Shown here piece by piece: positions 54,427 to 62,325 of a DNA stretch of 64,000 nucleotides; the stretch's first letter is position 1, and each line of letters begins with the position of its first letter. The stretch lies in NCBI RefSeq assembly GCF_004959935.1, contig NZ_SMYN01000004.1, positions 248,001-312,000 on the forward strand, given 5' to 3'. This stretch comes from Falsirhodobacter xinxiangensis (lineage in GTDB: Bacteria > Pseudomonadota > Alphaproteobacteria > Rhodobacterales > Rhodobacteraceae). Both the position numbers and the translations under genes were made by a program. The notes under the pieces were generated by a model that was not told the DNA's origin, ran no database searches, and saw only the letters and a program-made list of their open reading frames with translations.

Positions 54427-55470
54427 GTGCGGGCGGGGCTGATCCTTGCCGTGCTTGCCACGGCGGGTCACGCGCAGACCGCCCCGCCGACAGGTGTGCC
54501 GCGCAACCTGACCGTCGCGCCGCCGGGGGCGAGCGATGTTGCGCTGGCCGAGACGGATGTGCCAAGCGGCCGCTTTTCCGGCCCATGGCAGACGGGGGCC
54601 TTGGACGGGTTCAGGTTCCGGCGGTTCCCGGATGCGACCGCCTCGGTCGGCCCGGATCAGCAGATGGGCGAATGGCGGATCGACATCGCCTGCGCGCCGC
54701 AGACGGGGACTTGCGATTACACGCCGCATGGCACGCCGCCCGAAAATGCGGCGCAGGTGGCGCGGCGTCTGGGCGGATGGCTCGTGCGATTGCCGCCGCC
54801 CCCTGCGCCTCCCGAACCACCCGAACCGCCGGAAGCGGCGGAGCCGGACCCGCCGCCGCCCGATCCGCCCGAAGACGCGGCTGCCGAACCGGAGCCCGCG
54901 CCCGCACCCACCCCCGTTCCCCCGCCGGAACCGGAGCCCGCGCCCGAGCCGCCGCCCGCGCCGCAGCCCGCCGCGGTGGCCCCCGTCGCGCCGCCACCGG
55001 AACTGGACGCAGCACCCGCTGCCCCCGTCCGGACAGAATCGCTGGCTCCGACGCTTCCGCTTGCCTCGGCGCCGCCATCGGCAACGGCGGCGCCGCCCGC
55101 GACCGCGCCGCGTGCCGTTGCGACCACGGGTCCGACCGTTCTGCCGCCCGTCGCGCCCCAGCCATTGCCCCCGCGATCCGCAACCCCGCGCGCGGCCGCC
55201 GCCCCGGCTCCCGCTGCCGCCCCGGCTCCTGCCGCCGTTCCGGAACCGCGCTGCGCCTGCGTGTGCGATCTGCTGCCCGAGGGCGAGCCGATGGCGCGGC
55301 TTCAGGCGCTTCTGGCCAAAGCGGGCCACGATCCCGGCCCCATCGACGGTAGCGTCGGCCCTCGGACCCGCGCCGCCGCGCGTGAGGCTTTCGGGCCGCA
55401 GGTGGATATTTTCGCAGCGGCGGCATCGCTCAATCTGCTGGAACGCCTGCTATGTTCGGACCCGCAGTGA
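54427..55470 (+). CDS. Secreted Pro/Ala-rich protein with peptidoglycan-binding-like C-terminus
   Basis: The 347-residue protein has a short signal peptide (MRAGLILAVLATAGHAQ, GTG start). An N-terminal domain follows with a Cys pair (Cys89, Cys96), then a long Pro/Ala-rich linker (about 123-285). The C-terminal domain, LQALLAKAGHDPGPIDGSVG followed by PRTRAAAREAFG, resembles peptidoglycan-binding domain 1. It could anchor the secretion apparatus to the cell wall. The N-terminal domain appears homologous to that of the next gene product. Confidence 0.72.
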   Translation: MRAGLILAVLATAGHAQTAPPTGVPRNLTVAPPGASDVALAETDVPSGRFSGPWQTGALDGFRFRRFPDATASVGPDQQMGEWRIDIACAPQTGTCDYTPHGTPPENAAQVARRLGGWLVRLPPPPAPPEPPEPPEAAEPDPPPPDPPEDAAAEPEPAPAPTPVPPPEPEPAPEPPPAPQPAAVAPVAPPPELDAAPAAPVRTESLAPTLPLASAPPSATAAPPATAPRAVATTGPTVLPPVAPQPLPPRSATPRAAAAPAPAAAPAPAAVPEPRCACVCDLLPEGEPMARLQALLAKAGHDPGPIDGSVGPRTRAAAREAFGPQVDIFAAAASLNLLERLLCSDPQ

Positions 55471-56744
55471 GATGGAAAAGGCGGGGCAGGGTGATCTGGA
55501 AGTCAGGAGCCTTCGCCGCGATGCTGGCGGGCGCCGCCGCCGCGCAGGAAGGGCCGGGGCCGGCGCTGGTCGATACCTCGTCCCCCTTCGCGCCGGGCGC
55601 GTCCGAGGTTCTGATCGACACGCCCAACGTCTTCTTCTGGTCCCGCTATCAGCAAGGAGAGCGGGACGGCTGGCACTACCGCCTCTATCCCGATGGGCGG
55701 GCGGTGATCAGCCGCGATCCTGCGTTCCGGGCAGGGCGGCATGCGCTGGACTGCGCGGGCGCGCCCTGCGCGGCGCGGGGCCTGCCGCCCGAGGCCGAGC
55801 CGCTGGCCCGCGACCTGGCGCGCTGGGCGGAGTTCGGGGGCCATCCGCCGCCTCCCGCGCCGCCGCCGATCCCGGCAGCGGATGCGGCCCCGGTTGCGGT
55901 TGCCGAAAGCGCGCCGCTTGGCGCACCGACCCCGGATGTGCCGCCCCCGCCCGACACGCCCCCACCCGGACCGCGTCTGCCCGAACCGCGTCTGGTCGAG
56001 GCAGTGGAGTTCCCCGAGGAACCCGTCGCGACACCGGGCCGCGACACCGCCCCGCCGACCCCCACGCGCCGTTTCCGGTTCGATTGCAGCATCACGGGCA
56101 GCGCCGGGCTGACCTATCGCGCGCCGTCCACGGGCAACCTTCGCAGCGGCAAGCTGTCGGGCACGGTCGGCTGCAACATCGCGCATCGGTCCGGCCTGTC
56201 CTTGCGGCTGTCCTTCACGGGCTTTCCCATCGCGTCGCAGCGCAGCGCGTCGGACTCCAACTTCAGCTATGCCCTGTCATGGCGCGCGCCGATGGGGTTT
56301 CTGGTGCAATATGCCAGCTACTCCGGGCGGTTGCCGCGTCAGGCGCAGGATGTGATCGGCGCGTTCGGCCAAGGCGGGCTTCGCATCTCGCGCCCGCTGC
56401 CCGCGTGGGATCTGGGCGAGGCGACGGGGATCGACGCCCTGGGCAAGCTGAACTGTTCCGGCTTTGCCGCCGTGTCGCGGTCATCGAAGTCAAGCGGCGG
56501 CATCACCTGCGGCGTGACCGCGTTCGAAAAGCTGACCTTGCGCGCGACGGCCAACATCTATTCCCCCGGCGATCAGGACGCCTCGGACGCAGATTACACC
56601 TATTCGGCCAGCTATGCGATCAACGACAAGCTGGCGGTGGAATACGCGAATTATGCGGGCAACCGTTTCGCGTGGAATGGCGGGGGCGACAGCCTTGGCC
56701 TTCGCAGCGGGTCGATCCGCATGACCTATCGGTTCAGCTTCTGA
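55452..56744 (+). CDS. Putative outer-membrane beta-barrel with Pro-rich linker
   Basis: The 430-residue protein has a basic signal peptide ending AGAAAAQ, an N-terminal domain with a Cys pair (101, 106) and a Pro-rich linker (about 131-205). The C-terminal region of about 220 residues has alternating hydrophobic strands and ends in MTYRFSF; a terminal Phe is typical for outer-membrane barrels. It may form the export pore or an outer-membrane anchor. ATG at 55452 is used; the GTG at 55467, overlapping the previous stop (GTGA), is an equally good start. Confidence 0.68.
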   Translation: MFGPAVRWKRRGRVIWKSGAFAAMLAGAAAAQEGPGPALVDTSSPFAPGASEVLIDTPNVFFWSRYQQGERDGWHYRLYPDGRAVISRDPAFRAGRHALDCAGAPCAARGLPPEAEPLARDLARWAEFGGHPPPPAPPPIPAADAAPVAVAESAPLGAPTPDVPPPPDTPPPGPRLPEPRLVEAVEFPEEPVATPGRDTAPPTPTRRFRFDCSITGSAGLTYRAPSTGNLRSGKLSGTVGCNIAHRSGLSLRLSFTGFPIASQRSASDSNFSYALSWRAPMGFLVQYASYSGRLPRQAQDVIGAFGQGGLRISRPLPAWDLGEATGIDALGKLNCSGFAAVSRSSKSSGGITCGVTAFEKLTLRATANIYSPGDQDASDADYTYSASYAINDKLAVEYANYAGNRFAWNGGGDSLGLRSGSIRMTYRFSF

Positions 56745-56757
56745 AAGGAGGGTGGGG

Positions 56758-57654
56758 ATGCTTCGACGTCTGGCCATCGCACTGACCATGATCCTGTCGC
56801 TTGCCGGGGCGGGCACCGTGCAGGAGGATGCCGAGATGCGCAGCAGCGTGCTGCGTCAGGGCGTCGGCTATGCGGTCTATCTGCCGCCGGGATACGAGGA
56901 GGACAGCCGCGCCTATCCCGTTATCTATCTGCTGCACGGGGCGGTGGATGGGCAGCCTGCCGACTGGTTCCGCTTCGTCGCCATCGACCGGCTGCTGGAC
57001 CGCCTGATTGCCGAAGGGCGCATCCCGCCCGTCATCGCCGTCGCCCCGGACGGGCGGCGGAACGAGGAGAACCTGCCCGCGACCTATTTCCTGAACGATG
57101 CCGATGGCGGGTTCGAATGGGAGCGCATGTTCATCACCGAGTTCGTTCCCTATGTCGAACGCCGCTATCGTGCCATCGTGGGGACCGAGGCGCGTATGAT
57201 GCTGGGCATTTCCATGGGCGGCTTTGCCGCGACGGTCTATCAGCTGCGATACCCCGACATGTTCGGCGGCGCGGCAGTGCTGAGCGGCGCGTTCCGCACC
57301 GATGCCGAAATGATCGGGATGGCGCAGCCCCCATACGAGCGCCGCTTTGCCGGGGCTTTCGGCGCGGGGCTGGAGGGGGAGGCGCGGCTGAACGAAGCCT
57401 ATCGACGGTCCGATCCGGTCGCGATGGCGGCCGGGGCGCAGACCTCGCAGCAGATGGGGTTCGGCTTCTGGTTCGACATCGGCGCGGACGATCCGTTCTT
57501 TGCCGGGAACGCTGCCATGCATATCGCGCTGCGCGATGCGGGGATCGCGCACCAGTTCCGCGTGGGGCATGGCAAGCACGACTGGCGATACTGGGACGGC
57601 GCGCTGGAGCCTGCGCTGCTGTTCCTGTCGGACCGGATGCGCCGCCGCGACTGA
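56758..57654 (+). CDS. Secreted alpha/beta-hydrolase esterase
   Basis: The 298-residue hydrolase has a signal peptide (RRLAIALTMILSLAGAGTVQ) and the esterase-D/antigen-85-like fold: YPVIYLLHGAVDG, nucleophile Ser152 in GISMGGFAA and catalytic His274 in GHGKHDW. It may remove acyl groups placed by the acyltransferase of the same cluster, trim them or transfer them. A strong AAGGAGG six bases upstream fixes the ATG. It is the last gene of the apparent operon. Confidence 0.86.
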   Translation: MLRRLAIALTMILSLAGAGTVQEDAEMRSSVLRQGVGYAVYLPPGYEEDSRAYPVIYLLHGAVDGQPADWFRFVAIDRLLDRLIAEGRIPPVIAVAPDGRRNEENLPATYFLNDADGGFEWERMFITEFVPYVERRYRAIVGTEARMMLGISMGGFAATVYQLRYPDMFGGAAVLSGAFRTDAEMIGMAQPPYERRFAGAFGAGLEGEARLNEAYRRSDPVAMAAGAQTSQQMGFGFWFDIGADDPFFAGNAAMHIALRDAGIAHQFRVGHGKHDWRYWDGALEPALLFLSDRMRRRD

Positions 57655-57662
57655 CCCGTCTT

Positions 57663-57677
57663 TATAAGATCCTTATA
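57663..57677. promoter_or_regulatory. TATAAG/CTTATA dyad upstream of the kdp genes
   Basis: Perfect inverted repeat TATAAG-ATC-CTTATA in an unusually AT-rich patch, about 85 bases before the first small kdp reading frame. It may be a KdpE operator or part of the kdp promoter, though it does not obviously match the E. coli KdpE site. Confidence 0.4.
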
Positions 57678-57760
57678 TCTTCGCCTGCGCGCCCGTCTCG
57701 ATTCCCTATGCGACAAGGATCACCTTCGCCGCGATGAGCTGTCCCTTATCGAGGTATCGA

Positions 57761-57841
57761 ATGGAAATCCTTGTCCTCCTGCTGACCGCCGGGTTCTTTG
57801 CCGCCGCGTTTGCCTATATCCGCGCGTGCGAGAAACTCTGA
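57761..57841 (+). CDS. 26-residue membrane microprotein upstream of kdpF
   Basis: A short frame whose stop overlaps the kdpF start by one base (TGATG). It encodes one hydrophobic helix (EILVLLLTAGFFAAAFAYI) followed by RACEKL. GAGG lies about seven bases upstream. The Y-x-R-x-C-E/D-x-L ending resembles very small proteins I recall preceding kdpF in other genomes, which favours a real gene. Function is unknown. Confidence 0.6.
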   Translation: MEILVLLLTAGFFAAAFAYIRACEKL

Positions 57842-57930
57842 TGCTGCTCGATTATATCCTTGGCGGCGGGGTAGCCGCCTTCCTGCTGGTCTATCTGACC
57901 TATGCGCTGGTCCGGCCGGAGCGGTTCTGA
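57841..57930 (+). CDS. kdpF: KdpF, small subunit of the potassium-transporting ATPase
   Basis: The 29-residue single-helix peptide is characteristic of KdpF ([20 protein letters not shown] then RF). KdpF stabilises the KdpABC complex in the membrane. It ends two bases before kdpA starts. Confidence 0.85.
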   Translation: MLLDYILGGGVAAFLLVYLTYALVRPERF

Positions 57931-57931
57931 C

Positions 57932-59602
57932 ATGACATTGAATGGTTGGCTTCAGATCCTGCTGTATTGCGGGATCGTTCTTGCATTGGTGCGACCGCTT
58001 GGCGGCTATATGTTCCGCGTGTTTTCAGGCGAGCGGATGTTTCTCGCGCCGGTCGAACGCGCGATCTATGCCGTTGCGGGCACGCGCGGCGAAGAGCAGC
58101 ACTGGACGCGCTATGCCGCCTCGCTGCTGTTCTTCTCGCTTGCGGGTATCCTTGCACTTTATCTGTTGCAGCGGATGCAGGGTACGTTGCCGTTCAACCC
58201 GCAGGGGCTGGCGGGCGTGGCGCCGGATCTGGCGTTCAACACGGCGGTCAGCTTCGTCACCAACACCAACTGGCAGGCCTACGGCGGCGAGACGACGATG
58301 TCGTATCTGACCCAGATGATGGGTCTCAATGTGCAGAACTTCCTCTCTGCCGCCTCTGGCATCGCGGTTGCGGTGGCGCTGATCCGCGGGTTCGCTCGGC
58401 GGTCGGCCAGCGGCCTCGGAAACTTCTGGGTGGATGTGACGCGGACGGTTCTGTATATCCTGCTGCCGATCTGCATCGTGGGGACGTTGTTCCTCGTCTG
58501 GCAGGGGGTGCCGCAGAACCTCGCACCCTATACCGTCGCCACCACGCTGGAGGGCGCGCAACAGACGATCGCGCAAGGCCCCGTGGCGTCGCAGATGATG
58601 ATCAAGCATCTTGGCACCAATGGCGGCGGGTTCTTCAACGTCAATGCCGCGCACCCGTTCGAGAACCCGACCGCGCTGACCAACCTGTTCCACATGGTCT
58701 GCATCTTCGCCATCGGCGTCGGCCTGACCAATGTGTTCGGACGCTTTGTGGGTGACGAACGTCAGGGCTGGGCGATCCTGGCGACGATGGGCATCCTGTT
58801 CATCATCGGCGTTGCGGTCGTTTATTGGGCCGAGGCTGCGGGCAACCCGCTGATCGGCACGGCGATGGAGGGAAAGGAGACGCGATTTGGCGTCGTTGGA
58901 TCGGCCCTGTTCGCGGTCATCACCACCGCTGCGTCATGTGGTGCGGTGAACGCGATGCACGGCTCCTTCTCGGCGCTTGGGGGCATGATCCCGATGCTGA
59001 ACATCATGCTGGGCGAGGTCATCGTCGGCGGCGTGGGGGCGGGGATGTATGGCATCCTGCTGTTCGTGATCGTCGCGATCTTCATCGCCGGGCTGATGGT
59101 GGGGCGCACACCCGAATACCTTGGCAAGAAGATCGAGGGGCGCGAGGTGAAGTTCGCCATGCTGGCGCTGCTGATCCTGCCGCTAATGATGCTGGGGATG
59201 ACGGCGGCGGCGGCGGTTCTGCCCGGTGCGGTGTCCTCGGTGCTGAACCCCGGCCCGCACGGCTTCTCCGAGATGCTTTATGCCTATGTCTCGGCGGGCG
59301 GGAACAACGGATCGGCCTTTGCCAGCCTTTCGGCGAACACGCCTTGGTATAACCTGACGCTGGGCATCACGATGCTGGCCGGGCGGTTCCTGATGATCCT
59401 GCCGATCCTTGCAATGGCCGGATCGCTGGTGGGCAAGAAGGCGGTTCCTGCATCCGATGGCACGTTCCCGACGCACGGACCGCTGTTCGTGGCGCTGCTG
59501 GTGGGCGTGATCCTTGTTCTGGGCGGGCTGGAGTTCTTCCCTGCGCTGGCGCTTGGGCCCATCGTCGAACATCTGGCGGTCATGGCGGGGCAGACCTTTT
59601 GA
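57932..59602 (+). CDS. kdpA: Potassium-transporting ATPase subunit A
   Basis: The potassium-selective channel-like subunit has 556 residues with about ten membrane helices. It shows the four selectivity-loop regions, such as [60 protein letters not shown] and [20 protein letters not shown]. Translation probably couples to kdpF. A gap of about 126 nt to kdpB contains a small reading frame. Confidence 0.96.
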   Translation: MTLNGWLQILLYCGIVLALVRPLGGYMFRVFSGERMFLAPVERAIYAVAGTRGEEQHWTRYAASLLFFSLAGILALYLLQRMQGTLPFNPQGLAGVAPDLAFNTAVSFVTNTNWQAYGGETTMSYLTQMMGLNVQNFLSAASGIAVAVALIRGFARRSASGLGNFWVDVTRTVLYILLPICIVGTLFLVWQGVPQNLAPYTVATTLEGAQQTIAQGPVASQMMIKHLGTNGGGFFNVNAAHPFENPTALTNLFHMVCIFAIGVGLTNVFGRFVGDERQGWAILATMGILFIIGVAVVYWAEAAGNPLIGTAMEGKETRFGVVGSALFAVITTAASCGAVNAMHGSFSALGGMIPMLNIMLGEVIVGGVGAGMYGILLFVIVAIFIAGLMVGRTPEYLGKKIEGREVKFAMLALLILPLMMLGMTAAAAVLPGAVSSVLNPGPHGFSEMLYAYVSAGGNNGSAFASLSANTPWYNLTLGITMLAGRFLMILPILAMAGSLVGKKAVPASDGTFPTHGPLFVALLVGVILVLGGLEFFPALALGPIVEHLAVMAGQTF

Positions 59603-59639
59603 TGCGCAGCCTTGAAAAACTGCGCGTGCGGCTTGGGTA

Positions 59640-59732
59640 ATGCCCCCGCCGCAGCGCCACCGGATGATCCGGATCGCCGCGATCCTTGTCATCCTTGTCC
59701 TGATTGCGCTGAACCTCTGGAGCGTCAAATGA
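59640..59732 (+). CDS. 30-residue membrane microprotein between kdpA and kdpB
   Basis: An ATG sharing a base with an upstream TAA opens a 30-codon frame. It has a basic start ([11 protein letters not shown]) and one helix ([15 protein letters not shown]), ends in SVK, and its stop overlaps the kdpB ATG (ATGA). A 12-codon leader frame (59602-59640) links it to the end of kdpA. The tight stop-start chaining suggests it is translated. I recognise no family. Confidence 0.5.
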   Translation: MPPPQRHRMIRIAAILVILVLIALNLWSVK

Positions 59733-61783
59733 GCCACTCCCAATCCGCGAGCATTCTGGATGCCCGCATTCTGGTCCCCGCGCTTGGCGGGGCCGTCACG
59801 AAACTCGATCCGCGCAAGCTGGCCAAGAACCCGGTGATCTTCGTCGTCGCCGTGGTCACGGTGCTCTGCACGGTGCTGCTGGTAAAGGATCTTGCGACCG
59901 GAGGCGGTGGCCTTGGGTTCACCTTTCAGCTTGTGCTGTGGCTGTGGTTCACGGTCCTGTTCGCCAACTTCGCCGAAGCCGTGGCCGAAGGGCGCGGCAA
60001 GGCGCAGGCGGAGTCGCTGAAGAAGAGCCGCACCGACACCGAAGCGACGCTGGAGAACGGCAAGAAGGTGCCGAGCACCAGCTTGAAAGTCGGTGATGTG
60101 GTCGTGGTCGAGGCGGGCGAGATCATCCCCTCGGACGGCGAGGTGATTGAGGGCGTCGCATCCGTGAACGAGGCCGCGATCACGGGTGAGAGTGCGCCTG
60201 TGATCCGCGAATCCGGCGGTGACCGTTCGGCTGTGACCGGCGGCACGCAGGTGTTGTCCGACCGTATCGTGGTGCGGATCACGGCGGCTGCGGGATCAAC
60301 CTTCATCGACCGCATGATCGGTCTGGTCGAAGGGGCGGAACGGCAGAAGACCCCGAACGAGATTGCCTTGAACATCCTGCTGGCGGGGATGACGCTGATC
60401 TTCGTCTTTGCCGTGGCGACGATCCCCAGCTTTGCCGCCTATGCGGGCGGGTCCATTCCGGTCGTGGTGCTGGTCGCGCTGTTCGTCACGCTGATCCCCA
60501 CGACCATCGGCGCGCTTTTGTCGGCGATTGGTATCGCGGGGATGGACCGTCTGGTGCGGTTCAACGTCCTTGCCATGTCGGGCCGCGCGGTCGAGGCTGC
60601 GGGCGATATCGACACGCTGCTGCTGGACAAGACCGGCACGATCACGCTGGGCAACCGTCAGGCGTCGGAATTCCGTCCCGTGCGCGGCGTGACGGCGGAA
60701 GAACTGGCCGATGCGGCGCAGCTTGCTTCGCTGGCGGATGAGACCCCCGAAGGCCGGTCGATCACCGTGCTGGCGAAAGAGAAATACGGCATCCGTGCGC
60801 GTGACATGGGCACTCTCAACGCAACCTTCGTTCCATTCACCGCGCAAAGCCGGATGTCGGGCGTGGATATGGGCGAGACGCAGATCCGCAAGGGCGCTGT
60901 CGATGCGATCCTGAAACATGTCGGGTCGGCAAATTCGGCCACCGGACGCGGCCGCGCTGCCGCAGCCGAGATGGAGGAGGTCCGCCGCATTGGCGATGAA
61001 GTCTCCAAGGCGGGCGGCACGCCGCTGGCCGTGGTGCGGGACAATCGGCTGCTGGGCGTCATCTACCTCAAGGACATCGTGAAGGGCGGCATCCGCGAAC
61101 GTTTTGCCGAACTGCGCCGCATGGGCATCCGCACGGTGATGATCACCGGCGACAACCCGATGACCGCCGCCGCCATTGCGGCCGAGGCAGGCGTGGACGA
61201 TTTCCTTGCCGAAGCCACGCCCGAGATGAAGCTGGACCTGATCCGCAGCGAACAGGCCAAGGGCAAGCTGGTCGCCATGTGCGGCGACGGCACCAACGAT
61301 GCGCCCGCCTTGGCGCAGGCCGATGTGGGCGTCGCGATGAACACCGGCACCGTGGCCGCACGCGAGGCGGGGAACATGGTGGATCTGGACAGCGATCCGA
61401 CCAAGCTGATCGAGATCGTGGAGATCGGCAAACAGCTTCTGATGACCCGCGGGGCGCTGACCACCTTCAGCATCGCCAACGACATCGCCAAGTATTTCGC
61501 GATCATTCCGGCGATGTTCCTTGCCTTCTATCCGCAGCTTGGCGCGCTGAACGTCATGGGGCTGAACAGTCCCGAAAGCGCGATCCTGTCGGCGATCATC
61601 TTCAACGCGCTGGTCATCGTGGCGCTGATCCCGCTGTCGCTGCGCGGGGTGAAATACCGCGCCGTCGGTGCAGGGGCGCTGCTGTCGCGCAACATGGCGA
61701 TCTACGGCCTTGGCGGCGTGGTCGTTCCCTTCGTGGCGATCAAGCTGATCGACATGGCCATCACCTCTGTAGGATTGGTATGA
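59729..61783 (+). CDS. kdpB: Potassium-transporting ATPase subunit B
   Basis: P-type ATPase subunit of 684 residues. Phosphorylated Asp300 lies in [27 protein letters not shown] and [20 protein letters not shown] are the actuator and hinge motifs. It hydrolyses ATP to drive potassium uptake through KdpA. A longer in-frame extension upstream is not KdpB-like, so the ATG before [10 protein letters not shown] is used. Confidence 0.97.
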   Translation: MSHSQSASILDARILVPALGGAVTKLDPRKLAKNPVIFVVAVVTVLCTVLLVKDLATGGGGLGFTFQLVLWLWFTVLFANFAEAVAEGRGKAQAESLKKSRTDTEATLENGKKVPSTSLKVGDVVVVEAGEIIPSDGEVIEGVASVNEAAITGESAPVIRESGGDRSAVTGGTQVLSDRIVVRITAAAGSTFIDRMIGLVEGAERQKTPNEIALNILLAGMTLIFVFAVATIPSFAAYAGGSIPVVVLVALFVTLIPTTIGALLSAIGIAGMDRLVRFNVLAMSGRAVEAAGDIDTLLLDKTGTITLGNRQASEFRPVRGVTAEELADAAQLASLADETPEGRSITVLAKEKYGIRARDMGTLNATFVPFTAQSRMSGVDMGETQIRKGAVDAILKHVGSANSATGRGRAAAAEMEEVRRIGDEVSKAGGTPLAVVRDNRLLGVIYLKDIVKGGIRERFAELRRMGIRTVMITGDNPMTAAAIAAEAGVDDFLAEATPEMKLDLIRSEQAKGKLVAMCGDGTNDAPALAQADVGVAMNTGTVAAREAGNMVDLDSDPTKLIEIVEIGKQLLMTRGALTTFSIANDIAKYFAIIPAMFLAFYPQLGALNVMGLNSPESAILSAIIFNALVIVALIPLSLRGVKYRAVGAGALLSRNMAIYGLGGVVVPFVAIKLIDMAITSVGLV

Positions 61784-62322
61784 TGCTGAAAGAACTCCGC
61801 CCCGCCGTCGCCACGCTGGTGATCCTGACGGCGCTTACGGGCCTCGCATATCCCTTGGGCATGACAGGTCTGGCACAGGCCATCTTTCCCAATCAGGCGA
61901 ACGGGTCGCTGATCGAACGGGACGGCACCGTGGTCGGATCCCGCCTTATCGGACAGACATTTACCGGCGAGACCTATTTCCACTCGCGGCCTTCGGCGGT
62001 GGATTACGATGCTGCCGCCTCGGGCGGGTCGAACTATGGCCCGTCGAGCGCCGCGCTGGTCGAACGGGTGAACGCCGCCCGCGCGGAATTGGGCGATGCG
62101 GCGCCGGGCGACATGCTGACCACCTCTGCCAGCGGTCTGGACCCGCATATCACCCCCGAGGCCGCGCGTTTCCAGATCGCCCGCGTTGCTGCTGCGCGCG
62201 CCATCACCGAGGCGAGGATCGCAGAGCTGGTCGAGGCACATGTCGCGCCCCGCACGCTCGGCTTCCTGGGCGAGGAAACCGTGAACGTGCTTGAACTGAA
62301 TCTCGCGCTGGACGAACTCTGA
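61780..62322 (+). CDS. kdpC: Potassium-transporting ATPase subunit C
   Basis: The 180-residue single-pass subunit has [20 protein letters not shown], the conserved [20 protein letters not shown] and [15 protein letters not shown]. It assembles with KdpA and KdpB. The first of two ATGs overlaps the kdpB stop (ATGA). Confidence 0.96.
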   Translation: MMLKELRPAVATLVILTALTGLAYPLGMTGLAQAIFPNQANGSLIERDGTVVGSRLIGQTFTGETYFHSRPSAVDYDAAASGGSNYGPSSAALVERVNAARAELGDAAPGDMLTTSASGLDPHITPEAARFQIARVAAARAITEARIAELVEAHVAPRTLGFLGEETVNVLELNLALDEL

Positions 62323-62325
62323 CGC

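Noticed and set aside
59602-59640. A 12-codon frame after kdpA as an independent gene
   Set aside because: Too short and charged without a helix; more likely a coupling leader for the next small frame.
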